Shown: piece after piece, positions 1-5,197 of the stretch
Position numbering within the stretch: the stretch's first letter is position 1
Layout of the letters: each line of letters starts with the position of its first letter
Program-made: the position numbers and the translations under genes
The notes under the pieces: generated by a model
Told to the model about the DNA's origin: nothing
What the model saw: only the letters and a program-made list of their open reading frames with translations
Databases searched by the model: none
Origin: an uncultured Caulobacter sp.
GTDB lineage: Bacteria > Pseudomonadota > Alphaproteobacteria > Caulobacterales > Caulobacteraceae
DNA length: 10,395 nucleotides
Reading direction: 5' to 3'
Assembly (NCBI RefSeq): GCF_937900395.1
Contig: NZ_CALCDX010000175.1
Span: 1-10,395 of the forward strand

Positions 1-284
1 ATCCGGTCGTGGTGTTCATGAAGGGCGTGCCGGACCAGCCGCGCTGCGGCTTCTCGTCGGTCGTCGTGCAGATCCTCGACCACCTGGGCGTCGAGTTCGT
101 CGGCGTCGACGTCCTGCAGGACGACGACCTGCGCCAGGGCATCAAGACCTTCACCGACTGGCCGACCATCCCGCAGCTCTATGTGAAGGGCGAGTTCGTC
201 GGCGGCAGCGACATCGTCCGCGAAATGTTCCAGTCGGGCGAGCTGAAGACCTTCCTGAGCGAACAGGGCGTCCTCGCTGCGTGA
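1..284 (+). CDS. grxD: Monothiol glutaredoxin, Grx4 (CGFS) family, 5' end outside window
   Basis: The reading frame is open from the left edge (first full codon at base 3) to TGA at 282-284, so the start lies upstream; about 93 residues are visible of a family usually near 105-115. The active-site motif K-G-x-P-x-x-P-R-C-G-F-S is seen directly, and the single CGFS cysteine (no CxxC) defines the monothiol class. Later family landmarks are present: the cis-proline in the W-P-T-I-P-Q-L-Y stretch and the G-G-S-D-I glutathione-binding stretch. From family knowledge, Grx4 proteins bind a glutathione-ligated [2Fe-2S] cluster in the cytoplasm, often with BolA, and deliver clusters rather than acting as disulfide reductants. 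A bolA gene could lie just upstream but is not visible. A small GC hairpin at 304-317 with a TTCG loop follows, without a T-run. Family assignment is very secure; only the N-terminus is missing. Confidence 0.95.
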   Translation, partial: PVVVFMKGVPDQPRCGFSSVVVQILDHLGVEFVGVDVLQDDDLRQGIKTFTDWPTIPQLYVKGEFVGGSDIVREMFQSGELKTFLSEQGVLAA

Positions 285-357
285 GCCCTCAGGCGAAGTG
301 CATAGCGGTTCGCCGCTTGGGGGGCTCGCCCTCTAAAAACAACGCGCGGCGACGCGC

Positions 358-777
358 GTGAGCCGGCTGTTCGTCCCGCCCACGGACGCTTTCTCCCTGA
401 CCTTCCAGCCCCAGGCGTCGGACATCGACGCCAACGGCCACGTCAACAACGTGGTCTATCTGGGATGGGCCCAGGACCTGGCCATCGCGCATTGGGAGGC
501 TTGGGCCAGCGAAGAGCAGCGCGCGCCCTGGAGCTGGGTCGCGCGCCGCCACGAGATCGACTACCGCCGCGAGCTTCTCCTGGGCGAGACCGCCGTCGGC
601 TACACCTGGGTCGGCGAGCTCAAGGGCCCGCGCTTCGAGCGCTACGTCCGCATTGACGGCCCCGATGGCGAGATGTGCGCCCAGAGCCGCACCGACTGGG
701 TCCTCATCGACATCGCCGCCAAGCGACCCGCCCGCGTCTTGCCCTGGATGGTCGAGCGGTTCACGCCGAAGGGCTGA
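358..777 (+). CDS. Acyl-CoA thioesterase, 4HBT hotdog family (YbgC/FadM-like)
   Basis: A 139-residue single hotdog-fold protein. Residues 22-35 carry the 4HBT signature D-x-D-x-x-G-H-V-N-N-x-x-Y-L, in which the Asp (D24) is the usual catalytic residue and the GHVNN turn packs on the thioester; W37 and the downstream E-I-D-Y-R-R strand fit YbgC/FadM-type enzymes. Members hydrolyse acyl-CoA thioesters in the cytoplasm; the chain length here cannot be read from sequence. GTG at 358 is the only possible start after the in-frame stop at 334-336 that keeps the first strand, but no good Shine-Dalgarno precedes it. It lies 73 bases after the glutaredoxin gene on the same strand and may be read from the same transcript. 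Its last 17 bases overlap the tail of the convergent lipoprotein gene. Family assignment is strong, substrate unknown. Confidence 0.9.
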   Translation: MSRLFVPPTDAFSLTFQPQASDIDANGHVNNVVYLGWAQDLAIAHWEAWASEEQRAPWSWVARRHEIDYRRELLLGETAVGYTWVGELKGPRFERYVRIDGPDGEMCAQSRTDWVLIDIAAKRPARVLPWMVERFTPKG

Positions 778-1132
778 CGATCGGGTTCGCGATGACGATC
801 CGCTCGCCGCGCTTCAGGCCCAACTCCTCATAGCTGAAGGTCAGATCAGCCCAGCCTTTCGGCCCCTTGCACGTCTCCAAGCGTCGGCGGGCGAAGGCGA
901 CCACCGCCCGGCCGTCCTTACGGTCCACCCGGAACACCATGTTGGCGCGGTCGGCGCAGCCCCGGCTCTCGATCCGGATCGTCACGGCGCGCCGACCGAG
1001 CGAGACCGCGAGCAAGGGCTCAAGCTCGGGCCAGGTCTCGCCGGGAACCAGCCGGGGCGTGGTCGCGCAGCCGGCCAGAACGAAAGCCGCTCCGGCCAGG
1101 ACGAAACCTCTGCGTGAACACCTCGCGCTCAT
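761..1132 (-). CDS. Small predicted Tat-exported lipoprotein with a conserved cysteine pair (function unknown)
   Basis: A 123-residue protein not recognised as a named family. The N-terminus has S-R-R-G-F-V (residues 6-11), close to the twin-arginine consensus, then a hydrophobic stretch ending in the lipobox L-A-G-C with acylated cysteine C22, so it is predicted to be a Tat-route lipoprotein anchored in an envelope membrane. The mature part has two further cysteines (C59, C88), a D-G turn between them, and a C-terminal G-x-K-R-G-E-x-I-x-I-x-N-P-I-V segment. The same layout, with the same 29-residue cysteine spacing, recurs in the protein at 4669-5073, so the two look like paralogues. AGAGG lies just before ATG at 1132, only three bases away, so the exact start is a little uncertain. 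It is divergent from the serine hydrolase (79 bases between starts) and its 3' end overlaps the thioesterase gene by 17 bases. Signal and lipobox are seen; the role is unknown. Confidence 0.8.
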   Translation of the reverse strand: MSARCSRRGFVLAGAAFVLAGCATTPRLVPGETWPELEPLLAVSLGRRAVTIRIESRGCADRANMVFRVDRKDGRAVVAFARRRLETCKGPKGWADLTFSYEELGLKRGERIVIANPIVSPSA

Positions 1133-1211
1133 CGACCTCTATGCGAACCGCTCGAACTCGGTTGAAGATCGCGCGCCGCTGGCCGCCTGACCAGCCTTGG
1201 GGAGAGGGTTC

Positions 1212-2360
1212 GTGCGCGTTCGTTTCGCTTTCTTGTCTCTGAGCCTCGCCGCGCTGATGGCCAGCGCATCGATCTCTCCGGCTTTCGCGGCCGACTATCG
1301 CAAGCTCGACGCCGAGATCGATCGGCTGAGAGAGGCCGGCAAGGTCCCCGGCGTCGCGATGGCGCTCGTCGAAAATGGCAAGCTCACCCACCTCAAGGCC
1401 AGCGGCGTCCGCAACGCCAAGGGCGATCCTCTGACGCCGGACACCATCATGTATGCCGCGTCCCTGACCAAAGCGACGTTCGCCTACTACGTCATGATGC
1501 TGGTCGACGAGGGCAAGCTGGATCTGGACAAGCCGGTCGCGACCTACCTTCCAAAGCCCCTGCCCGACTACAAGGCCTATGCCGACCTGGCGAACGATCC
1601 GCGCTGGCGCGAGATCACACCGCGGATGCTGATGACCCATTCGGCCGGCTTTCCGAACTTCCGCTGGCTGAACCCCGACGAGAAGCTGGACATCAAGTTT
1701 CAGCCCGGCAGCCGCTACGCCTACGCAGGCGAAGGCATCAACCTGATGCAGTTCGTCATCGAGCAAGGGCTAGGCCTGAAGGTCGGCGAGGACATGGACC
1801 GCCGGTTGTTCCAACCACTGGGCATGACCCGATCCAGCATGATCTGGCGCGACGACTTCGCCGGGAATCTCGCGGACGGCCAGGACGAGAACGGCAAGTG
1901 GGAGCCGCACGACGACCGGTCCAGCGTCAAGGCGGCGGGCTCGCTGGACGCGACGATCGAAGACATGGGCAAGCTGGCGGCCGCCATGGCGTCAGGCTGG
2001 GGTCTCTCAGCGAAGGCGCGCGCCGAGTTCGTGAAGCCTAGCCTGCCGATCAAGAGCGCCCACGAGTTTCCAACGCTGACCACGGAGGAAAACCCCGACA
2101 ACGCCAAGATCGGACTGGCGGCGGGCATCGGGGTCGTCGTCTATCGAGGGTCCCAGGGCCCGGCCTTCCTGAAGGGCGGCCACAACGACATCACCGACAA
2201 TATGCTGGTCTGCGTCGACCAGGGCCGCCGCTGCGTGGTCATCCTGACCAACAGCGGCGTCGGCCAGCGGATCATCCCCGCCCTGGTCAAGGCCGCGCTG
2301 GGCGAGACCGGCGCACCCTGGTCCTGGGAATACGGTCGCCTGCCGCCGATCTCGCCCTAG
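1212..2360 (+). CDS. Exported serine hydrolase, beta-lactamase (class C / EstB-like) family
   Basis: Start chosen at GTG 1212 because GGAGAGGG (1201-1208) sits directly before it; the frame stays open to TTG 1197 but that codon has no ribosome binding site. The 382-residue product opens with a Sec signal peptide (residues 1-26, cleavage after A-F-A). Catalytic motif S-L-T-K puts the nucleophile at S84 and the general base at K87; Y-A-G at 171-173 is the usual Tyr motif, and K-G-G-H at 321-324 takes the place of the KTG/HTG strand motif. This is the layout of the Beta-lactamase (PF00144) superfamily, which includes class C beta-lactamases, D-amino-peptidases and esterases such as EstB. The third motif and length fit an esterase or peptidase better than a true AmpC, so resistance should not be assumed. 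It probably acts in the periplasm. It ends four bases before the convergent htpX stop, with no clear terminator between. Confidence 0.9.
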   Translation: MRVRFAFLSLSLAALMASASISPAFAADYRKLDAEIDRLREAGKVPGVAMALVENGKLTHLKASGVRNAKGDPLTPDTIMYAASLTKATFAYYVMMLVDEGKLDLDKPVATYLPKPLPDYKAYADLANDPRWREITPRMLMTHSAGFPNFRWLNPDEKLDIKFQPGSRYAYAGEGINLMQFVIEQGLGLKVGEDMDRRLFQPLGMTRSSMIWRDDFAGNLADGQDENGKWEPHDDRSSVKAAGSLDATIEDMGKLAAAMASGWGLSAKARAEFVKPSLPIKSAHEFPTLTTEENPDNAKIGLAAGIGVVVYRGSQGPAFLKGGHNDITDNMLVCVDQGRRCVVILTNSGVGQRIIPALVKAALGETGAPWSWEYGRLPPISP

Positions 2361-2364
2361 GCCA

Positions 2365-3318
2365 TCAGCCCCAGGGGCCGGTCTGCCGTCCCAAGCCTGA
2401 AGGCCGTACGGCGGGCTCAGAGACCGGAACCGCCGCGCGCCGCGCGCCCTGGCCCACGCCCAGGCGCATCAGCGCCTCGACGCGGTTGTGGGTCGCCGGG
2501 TGGGTCGAGAACAGGTTGTCCGCGCCCTTCCCGGCCAGCGGGTTGATGATGAACATGTGGGCCGTGGCCGGATTGCGCTCGGCCTGGACGTTCTCGTAGC
2601 CGCCGCGCGCATAGGCTTCGATCTTCTCCAGCGCGCGGGCCAGGGAGTCGGGGTCGCCGGCGATCTGGGCGCCGATGCGGTCGGCCTCGTATTCGCGCGA
2701 GCGGCTGATCGCCATCTGCACCAGCATGGCGGCGATCGGCGCCAGGATAGCGATGGCGATCGCGCCGATCATCCCGCCGATGCCGCCGCCATTGCCCTCC
2801 TCGTCGCGCGAACCGCCGAAGAAGAACGCGAAATTGGCCAGGGCCGAGATCGCGCCGGCGATCGTGGCCGTCACGGTCATGGTCAGGGTGTCGCGGTTCT
2901 TCACGTGAGCCAGCTCGTGCGCCATCACGCCCCGGATCTCGTCGCGGGTCAGCAGCGACAGCAGGCCCGTGGTGGCGGCGACGGCCGCATGGGCCGGATC
3001 GCGACCGGTGGCGAAGGCGTTGGGCTGGACGCTGTCGATGATCGTGATGCGTGGGCGCGGCAGACCGGCCTTGGCGGCCATCTCGGCGACATCGGCGGCA
3101 TAGTTGCGGATCAGCGGTTCGGGATGCGTCTCGTCGACCTCGACCGCGCCATAGGTGCGCAACACGATCTTGTCTGCGTTCCAGTACGAGAAGGCGTTCA
3201 TCGCCACGGCCAGGGCCAGGGCGATCGCCATCCCGGTCGGGCCGCCGATCAGATAGCCGGCGCCGGCGAACAGGGCCGTGAGGCCCGCGAGCAGCATGTA
3301 GGTCTTGAAGTGGTTCAT
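2365..3318 (-). CDS. htpX: Protease HtpX, membrane M48 zinc metalloprotease
   Basis: A 317-residue inner-membrane protease. Two hydrophobic segments open the protein (about residues 7-26 and 28-45), and a second pair lies near 148-168 and 179-204, the standard four-span HtpX plan. The zinc site is H-E-L-A-H (H134, E135, H138) with the third ligand E211 in the E-A-D-R-I-G-A motif; the F-S-T-H-P-x-x-x-x-R segment near the C-terminus is also characteristic. HtpX cleaves misfolded membrane proteins on the cytoplasmic side and works alongside FtsH. A glycine-rich, charged insert (about 169-182) precedes the third hydrophobic span. ATG at 3318 starts 11 bases after the stop of the zinc-ribbon gene and has no clear Shine-Dalgarno, so translational coupling to that gene is likely. 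A Pro/Arg-rich tail follows the catalytic domain. Identification is very secure. Confidence 0.97.
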   Translation of the reverse strand: MNHFKTYMLLAGLTALFAGAGYLIGGPTGMAIALALAVAMNAFSYWNADKIVLRTYGAVEVDETHPEPLIRNYAADVAEMAAKAGLPRPRITIIDSVQPNAFATGRDPAHAAVAATTGLLSLLTRDEIRGVMAHELAHVKNRDTLTMTVTATIAGAISALANFAFFFGGSRDEEGNGGGIGGMIGAIAIAILAPIAAMLVQMAISRSREYEADRIGAQIAGDPDSLARALEKIEAYARGGYENVQAERNPATAHMFIINPLAGKGADNLFSTHPATHNRVEALMRLGVGQGARRAAVPVSEPAVRPSGLGRQTGPWG

Positions 3319-3329
3319 CGGTCTGGCTG

Positions 3330-3635
3330 TCAGTCGAAGATGTCGAACAGGTCGAAGCGCTTTTTCTTCTTATAGCCGTAGGCCCCGCCGCGATGGTCGT
3401 CCTCGTCGCGGCGATAGCCGGACGGCCTGTGATCGTGGTGGTGGTCGGGTCGGCTGTAGGGTCGCGGCTGGCCATAGACCGCCTGCGTCTCCTCGCGTTC
3501 CAGCGCCATCAGCTTCTCTAGCTCCCCGCGATCCAGCCACACGCCCCGGCAGCGCGCGCACATGTCGAACTCCACGCCGGCGCGCTGGACGCTCTGCATC
3601 GAGGCGTCGCAATTGGGGCACATCAGAAGCGGCAT
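3330..3635 (-). CDS. Zinc-ribbon protein, zf-TFIIB family
   Basis: Start placed at ATG 3635 because GGAGG (complement of 3642-3646) lies six bases before it; the frame is open further upstream to 3740, but that extension is Pro/Arg-rich and unlike the family. The 101-residue product begins with a zinc ribbon, C6-P-N-C9 and C26-A-R-C29, followed by the family signature G-V-W-L-D-R-G-E-L (31-39), as in zf-TFIIB-type proteins. A short helix then leads into a His/Arg/Asp-rich low-complexity region (about 57-86) with H-H-H-D-H, a K-K-K-K patch, and a hydrophobic/acidic end F-D-L-F-D-I-F-D. It probably binds one structural zinc and is cytoplasmic; the family's role is not defined. It is the first gene of a likely two-gene operon with htpX. 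The His-rich middle could bind additional metal, which is inference. Confidence 0.85.
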   Translation of the reverse strand: MPLLMCPNCDASMQSVQRAGVEFDMCARCRGVWLDRGELEKLMALEREETQAVYGQPRPYSRPDHHHDHRPSGYRRDEDDHRGGAYGYKKKKRFDLFDIFD

Positions 3636-3663
3636 ACGGAACCTCCGGTCCAAAAAGGGATGG

Positions 3664-3745
3664 ATCGGGTGTTCCCGGCCTCGAACGGCGCCTTTTGGGG
3701 AGGGGGGCATAGGCGGCCGGACCCAAGACATCGAGAACACCCGAT
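3664..3745. repeat. Widely spaced inverted repeat upstream of the zinc-ribbon/htpX operon
   Basis: ATCGGGTGTTC at 3664-3674 is matched by its exact reverse complement GAACACCCGAT at 3735-3745. Extended by three positions toward the centre the arms match 13 of 14 (3664-3677 and 3732-3745). The arms are 60 bases apart and lie 29 to 110 bases upstream of the zinc-ribbon start, so they may bracket its promoter. They could be two operator half-sites or a long-range stem. Direct observation for the repeat, inference for the role. Confidence 0.55.
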
Positions 3746-3841
3746 GCGGTCCGACATCACGAGCGCTTGCATCGCTCGCCAGAGGGGCCCGGTCCCGCTG
3801 TCCTACAGCTAGGCGGCCTTGAGATCGGCTTCAAGGGGCGG

Positions 3842-3878
3842 AAAACAAAAAAGGCCCCGGATCGCTCCAGGGCCTTTT
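3842..3878 (-). terminator. Intrinsic (rho-independent) terminator of rpsD
   Basis: Read on the - strand, AAAAGGCCCTGGA pairs with TCCGGGGCCTTTT across a GCGA loop (a GNRA tetraloop), giving about 13 pairs with one G-U wobble, followed by a T-rich run interrupted by one G. On the + strand the wobble becomes a C-A mismatch, so the hairpin is better formed in the rpsD transcript. It begins 24 bases after the rpsD stop codon. Confidence 0.9.
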
Positions 3879-3901
3879 CCGTATCGTTTCGGATCCGACG
3901 C

Positions 3902-4519
3902 TTACGAAGCGTAGAATTCGACGACGAGGTTCGGTTCCATCTTCACCGGGTACGGAACTTCCGACAGTTCCGGAGCGCGGACGAAGGTGGCGGTCATCGA
4001 CTTGGCTTCGACCGAGACGTACTCGCAGAAGTCACGTTCGTTCGAGGCCAGCGACTCCAGCACCAGGGCCATGTTGCGCGACTTTTCACGGACGGTGATC
4101 ACGTCGCCAGCCTTGCAGCGGTACGACGGGATGTTGACGCGCTTGCCGTTGACCAGGACGTGGCCGTGGTTGACGAACTGGCGAGCCGCGAACGGGGTCG
4201 GCACGAACTTGGCGCGGTAGACGATGGCGTCCAGGCGCGATTCCAGCAGGCCGATCAGGTTCTCCGAGGTGTTGCCCTTGCGACGGGCGGCTTCCTCGTA
4301 GGTGCGGGCGAACTGCTTTTCGGTCAGGTTACCGTAGTAGCCCTTCAGCTTTTGCTTGGCGCGCAGCTGCAGACCGAAGTCCGACACCTTGCTCTTGCGG
4401 CGCTGGCCGTGTTGGCCGGGACCGTACGAGCGTTGGTTGACCGGGGACTTCGGACGGCCCCACAGGTTTTCACCCATGCGGCGGTCGATTTTGTACTTGG
4501 CGCTATGGCGCTTCGACAT
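3902..4519 (-). CDS. rpsD: 30S ribosomal protein S4
   Basis: A 205-residue S4 protein, the usual alphaproteobacterial length. The opening M-S-K-R-H-S-A-K-Y-K and the S-Y-G-P-G-Q-H-G-Q-R-R segment (31-41) are diagnostic, and the S4 RNA-binding domain runs from about residue 94 to 155 (S-R-L-D onward, with the G-H-V-L-V-N-G-K core at 119-126). The N-terminal region lacks the four zinc-binding cysteines found in some bacteria, as is normal in this group. S4 is a primary 16S rRNA binder and nucleates 30S assembly. ATG 4519 is chosen by homology; the frame is open upstream to 4591 but that part is unlike S4 and would include the predicted promoter. It is a stand-alone gene here, outside the alpha operon, with its own predicted promoter and terminator. 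In E. coli S4 represses its own operon; whether it does so here is not visible. Confidence 0.98.
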   Translation of the reverse strand: MSKRHSAKYKIDRRMGENLWGRPKSPVNQRSYGPGQHGQRRKSKVSDFGLQLRAKQKLKGYYGNLTEKQFARTYEEAARRKGNTSENLIGLLESRLDAIVYRAKFVPTPFAARQFVNHGHVLVNGKRVNIPSYRCKAGDVITVREKSRNMALVLESLASNERDFCEYVSVEAKSMTATFVRAPELSEVPYPVKMEPNLVVEFYAS

Positions 4520-4564
4520 AGTCGTTCTTTCTAACGATCCGGGCCGGCTCCCCTCGAGAGAGGT

Positions 4565-4591
4565 GCGATTGCAACGGCGGCTTCGGGTCAA
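4565..4591 (-). promoter_or_regulatory. Candidate housekeeping promoter of rpsD
   Basis: On the - strand TTGAC (complement of 4587-4591) is followed, after a short spacer, by GCAATCGC (complement of 4565-4572). This resembles the Caulobacter housekeeping pattern TTGAC, a 10-14 base spacer, then GCTANAWC; the -35 is good and the -10 matches only partly. Transcription would start about 40 bases before the S4 start codon. No mapping data, so moderate confidence only. Confidence 0.4.
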
Positions 4592-4601
4592 TCCGTCATA
4601 A

Positions 4602-4652
4602 GCTCATCGCGCCGCGCGGCGAGCCGGCGGCGTGAAGGCGCGGTTTATGAGC
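4602..4652. repeat. Imperfect hairpin between the lipoprotein gene and rpsD
   Basis: GCTCATCGCGCC at 4602-4613 is matched by GGCGCG (4637-4642) and ATGAGC (4647-4652), with GTTT bulged out, giving 12 pairs around a GC-rich loop that itself contains a GCCGCGCGGC palindrome. It lies 17 bases after the stop of the upstream lipoprotein gene and just upstream of the predicted rpsD promoter. There is no T-run, so it is at best an atypical terminator or transcript-end structure of the lipoprotein gene. Confidence 0.4.
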
Positions 4653-4668
4653 GAAGGCGGCCGGGGAG

Positions 4669-5073
4669 TCAATCTTCCCCGCCCTTTCCGGGACAGGGCC
4701 GCACCAACGGATTGCGCACGCGGATCTGGCCGCCGCGCTCCACGCCGAACGTCTCCAGGGGATAGCGCAGCTCGACGCCCTCCGCGATCAGGGCCCGGCA
4801 CATGTCGGGCCGCTTGCGGGTGAAGGTGAAGGCGGTCAGGCCGTCGCGGCGCTGGCTTTCCACGGCGAAGTCATCTGATCGCGTGCAGCCGTTTGACGAG
4901 ACCCTGATCACCAGGTCGTCGCGTTCCACGCGGACGGCCTGCAGCGGCTCAAGCCCCGCCGACGCGCCCCGGGTCACAGAGACGTCGTGATGGCCCTCAT
5001 CAGCGTCGATGATCACGCAGGCGGACGTGCTCAAGCCCACCAGGGCAACGGCGGCGAGCGATGCGAGTTTCAT
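4669..5073 (-). CDS. Small exported lipoprotein-like protein, paralogue of the protein at 761-1132
   Basis: A 134-residue protein of no recognised family. The N-terminus is a short signal sequence with a cysteine at C19 in S-T-S-A-C; the -3 position is Thr rather than Leu, so this is a weaker lipobox than that of its paralogue, and Sec cleavage without lipidation is possible. The mature region has C63 in the S-x-G-C motif, a D-G turn at 77-78, C92, and a C-terminal G-x-E-R-G-x-x-I-x-V-x-N-P-L-V motif; these align with the 761-1132 protein, and C63-C92 has the same 29-residue spacing as C59-C88 there, suggesting a conserved disulfide in the periplasm. A further cysteine, C127, is unique to this copy. 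GGAGGGG lies a good distance before ATG 5073. It is divergent from the LysR gene. Gene call is good, function unknown. Confidence 0.8.
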   Translation of the reverse strand: MKLASLAAVALVGLSTSACVIIDADEGHHDVSVTRGASAGLEPLQAVRVERDDLVIRVSSNGCTRSDDFAVESQRRDGLTAFTFTRKRPDMCRALIAEGVELRYPLETFGVERGGQIRVRNPLVRPCPGKGGED

Positions 5074-5110
5074 GGATTTCCCCTCCAGTCAGCTTGACCG
5101 TGAGAAGGCC

Positions 5111-5125
5111 GTTCACCGCCTGAAC
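5111..5125. promoter_or_regulatory. Candidate LysR box upstream of the LysR gene
   Basis: GTTCA-CCGCC-TGAAC is a 15-base interrupted palindrome containing the T-N11-A core typical of LysR-family sites (T5112, A5124). It lies in the 124-base interval between the divergent lipoprotein gene and the regulator, 72 bases upstream of the regulator's start, a common position for autoregulation. GTTC/GAAC half-sites recur before the transporter gene. Binding is inferred, not shown. Confidence 0.4.
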
Positions 5126-5197
5126 CCAGGATGAATTACGAAAGAGTCACAACCGGTCGGCGTGGACCCCAACGGCCGCGCGGCCTAAACCTGCGCC

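Noticed and set aside
304..317. AGCGG-TTCG-CCGCT hairpin after the glutaredoxin gene as a terminator
   Set aside because: The stem has only five pairs and no T-run follows, so it cannot be called an intrinsic terminator.
1146..1163. AACCG-N8-CGGTT between the divergent lipoprotein and serine hydrolase genes as an operator
   Set aside because: Five-base arms are expected by chance, with no second copy elsewhere in the window.
3690..3727. A heat-shock type promoter (CTTGGG followed by a C-run) for the zinc-ribbon/htpX operon
   Set aside because: Only CTTG and part of the C-run match a sigma-32 pattern; too weak to annotate in such GC-rich DNA.
3636..3740. Longer N-terminus for the zinc-ribbon protein
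   Set aside because: GGAGG is correctly placed before ATG 3635, and the extension is Pro/Arg-rich without family similarity.
3746..3820. A possible tRNA or structured RNA gene after rpsD
   Set aside because: No cloverleaf could be fitted, and no T-loop or CCA end was seen; only short hairpins are present.
4520..4591. Longer N-terminus for ribosomal protein S4
   Set aside because: The extra 24 residues do not resemble S4 and overlap the predicted promoter; MSKRHSAKYK is the normal start.
5144..5148. GAGTC (GANTC, a CcrM methylation site) before the LysR gene, and another at 9387-9391 before frmA
   Set aside because: GANTC also occurs several times inside genes of this window, so these two sites are not evidence of cell-cycle control.
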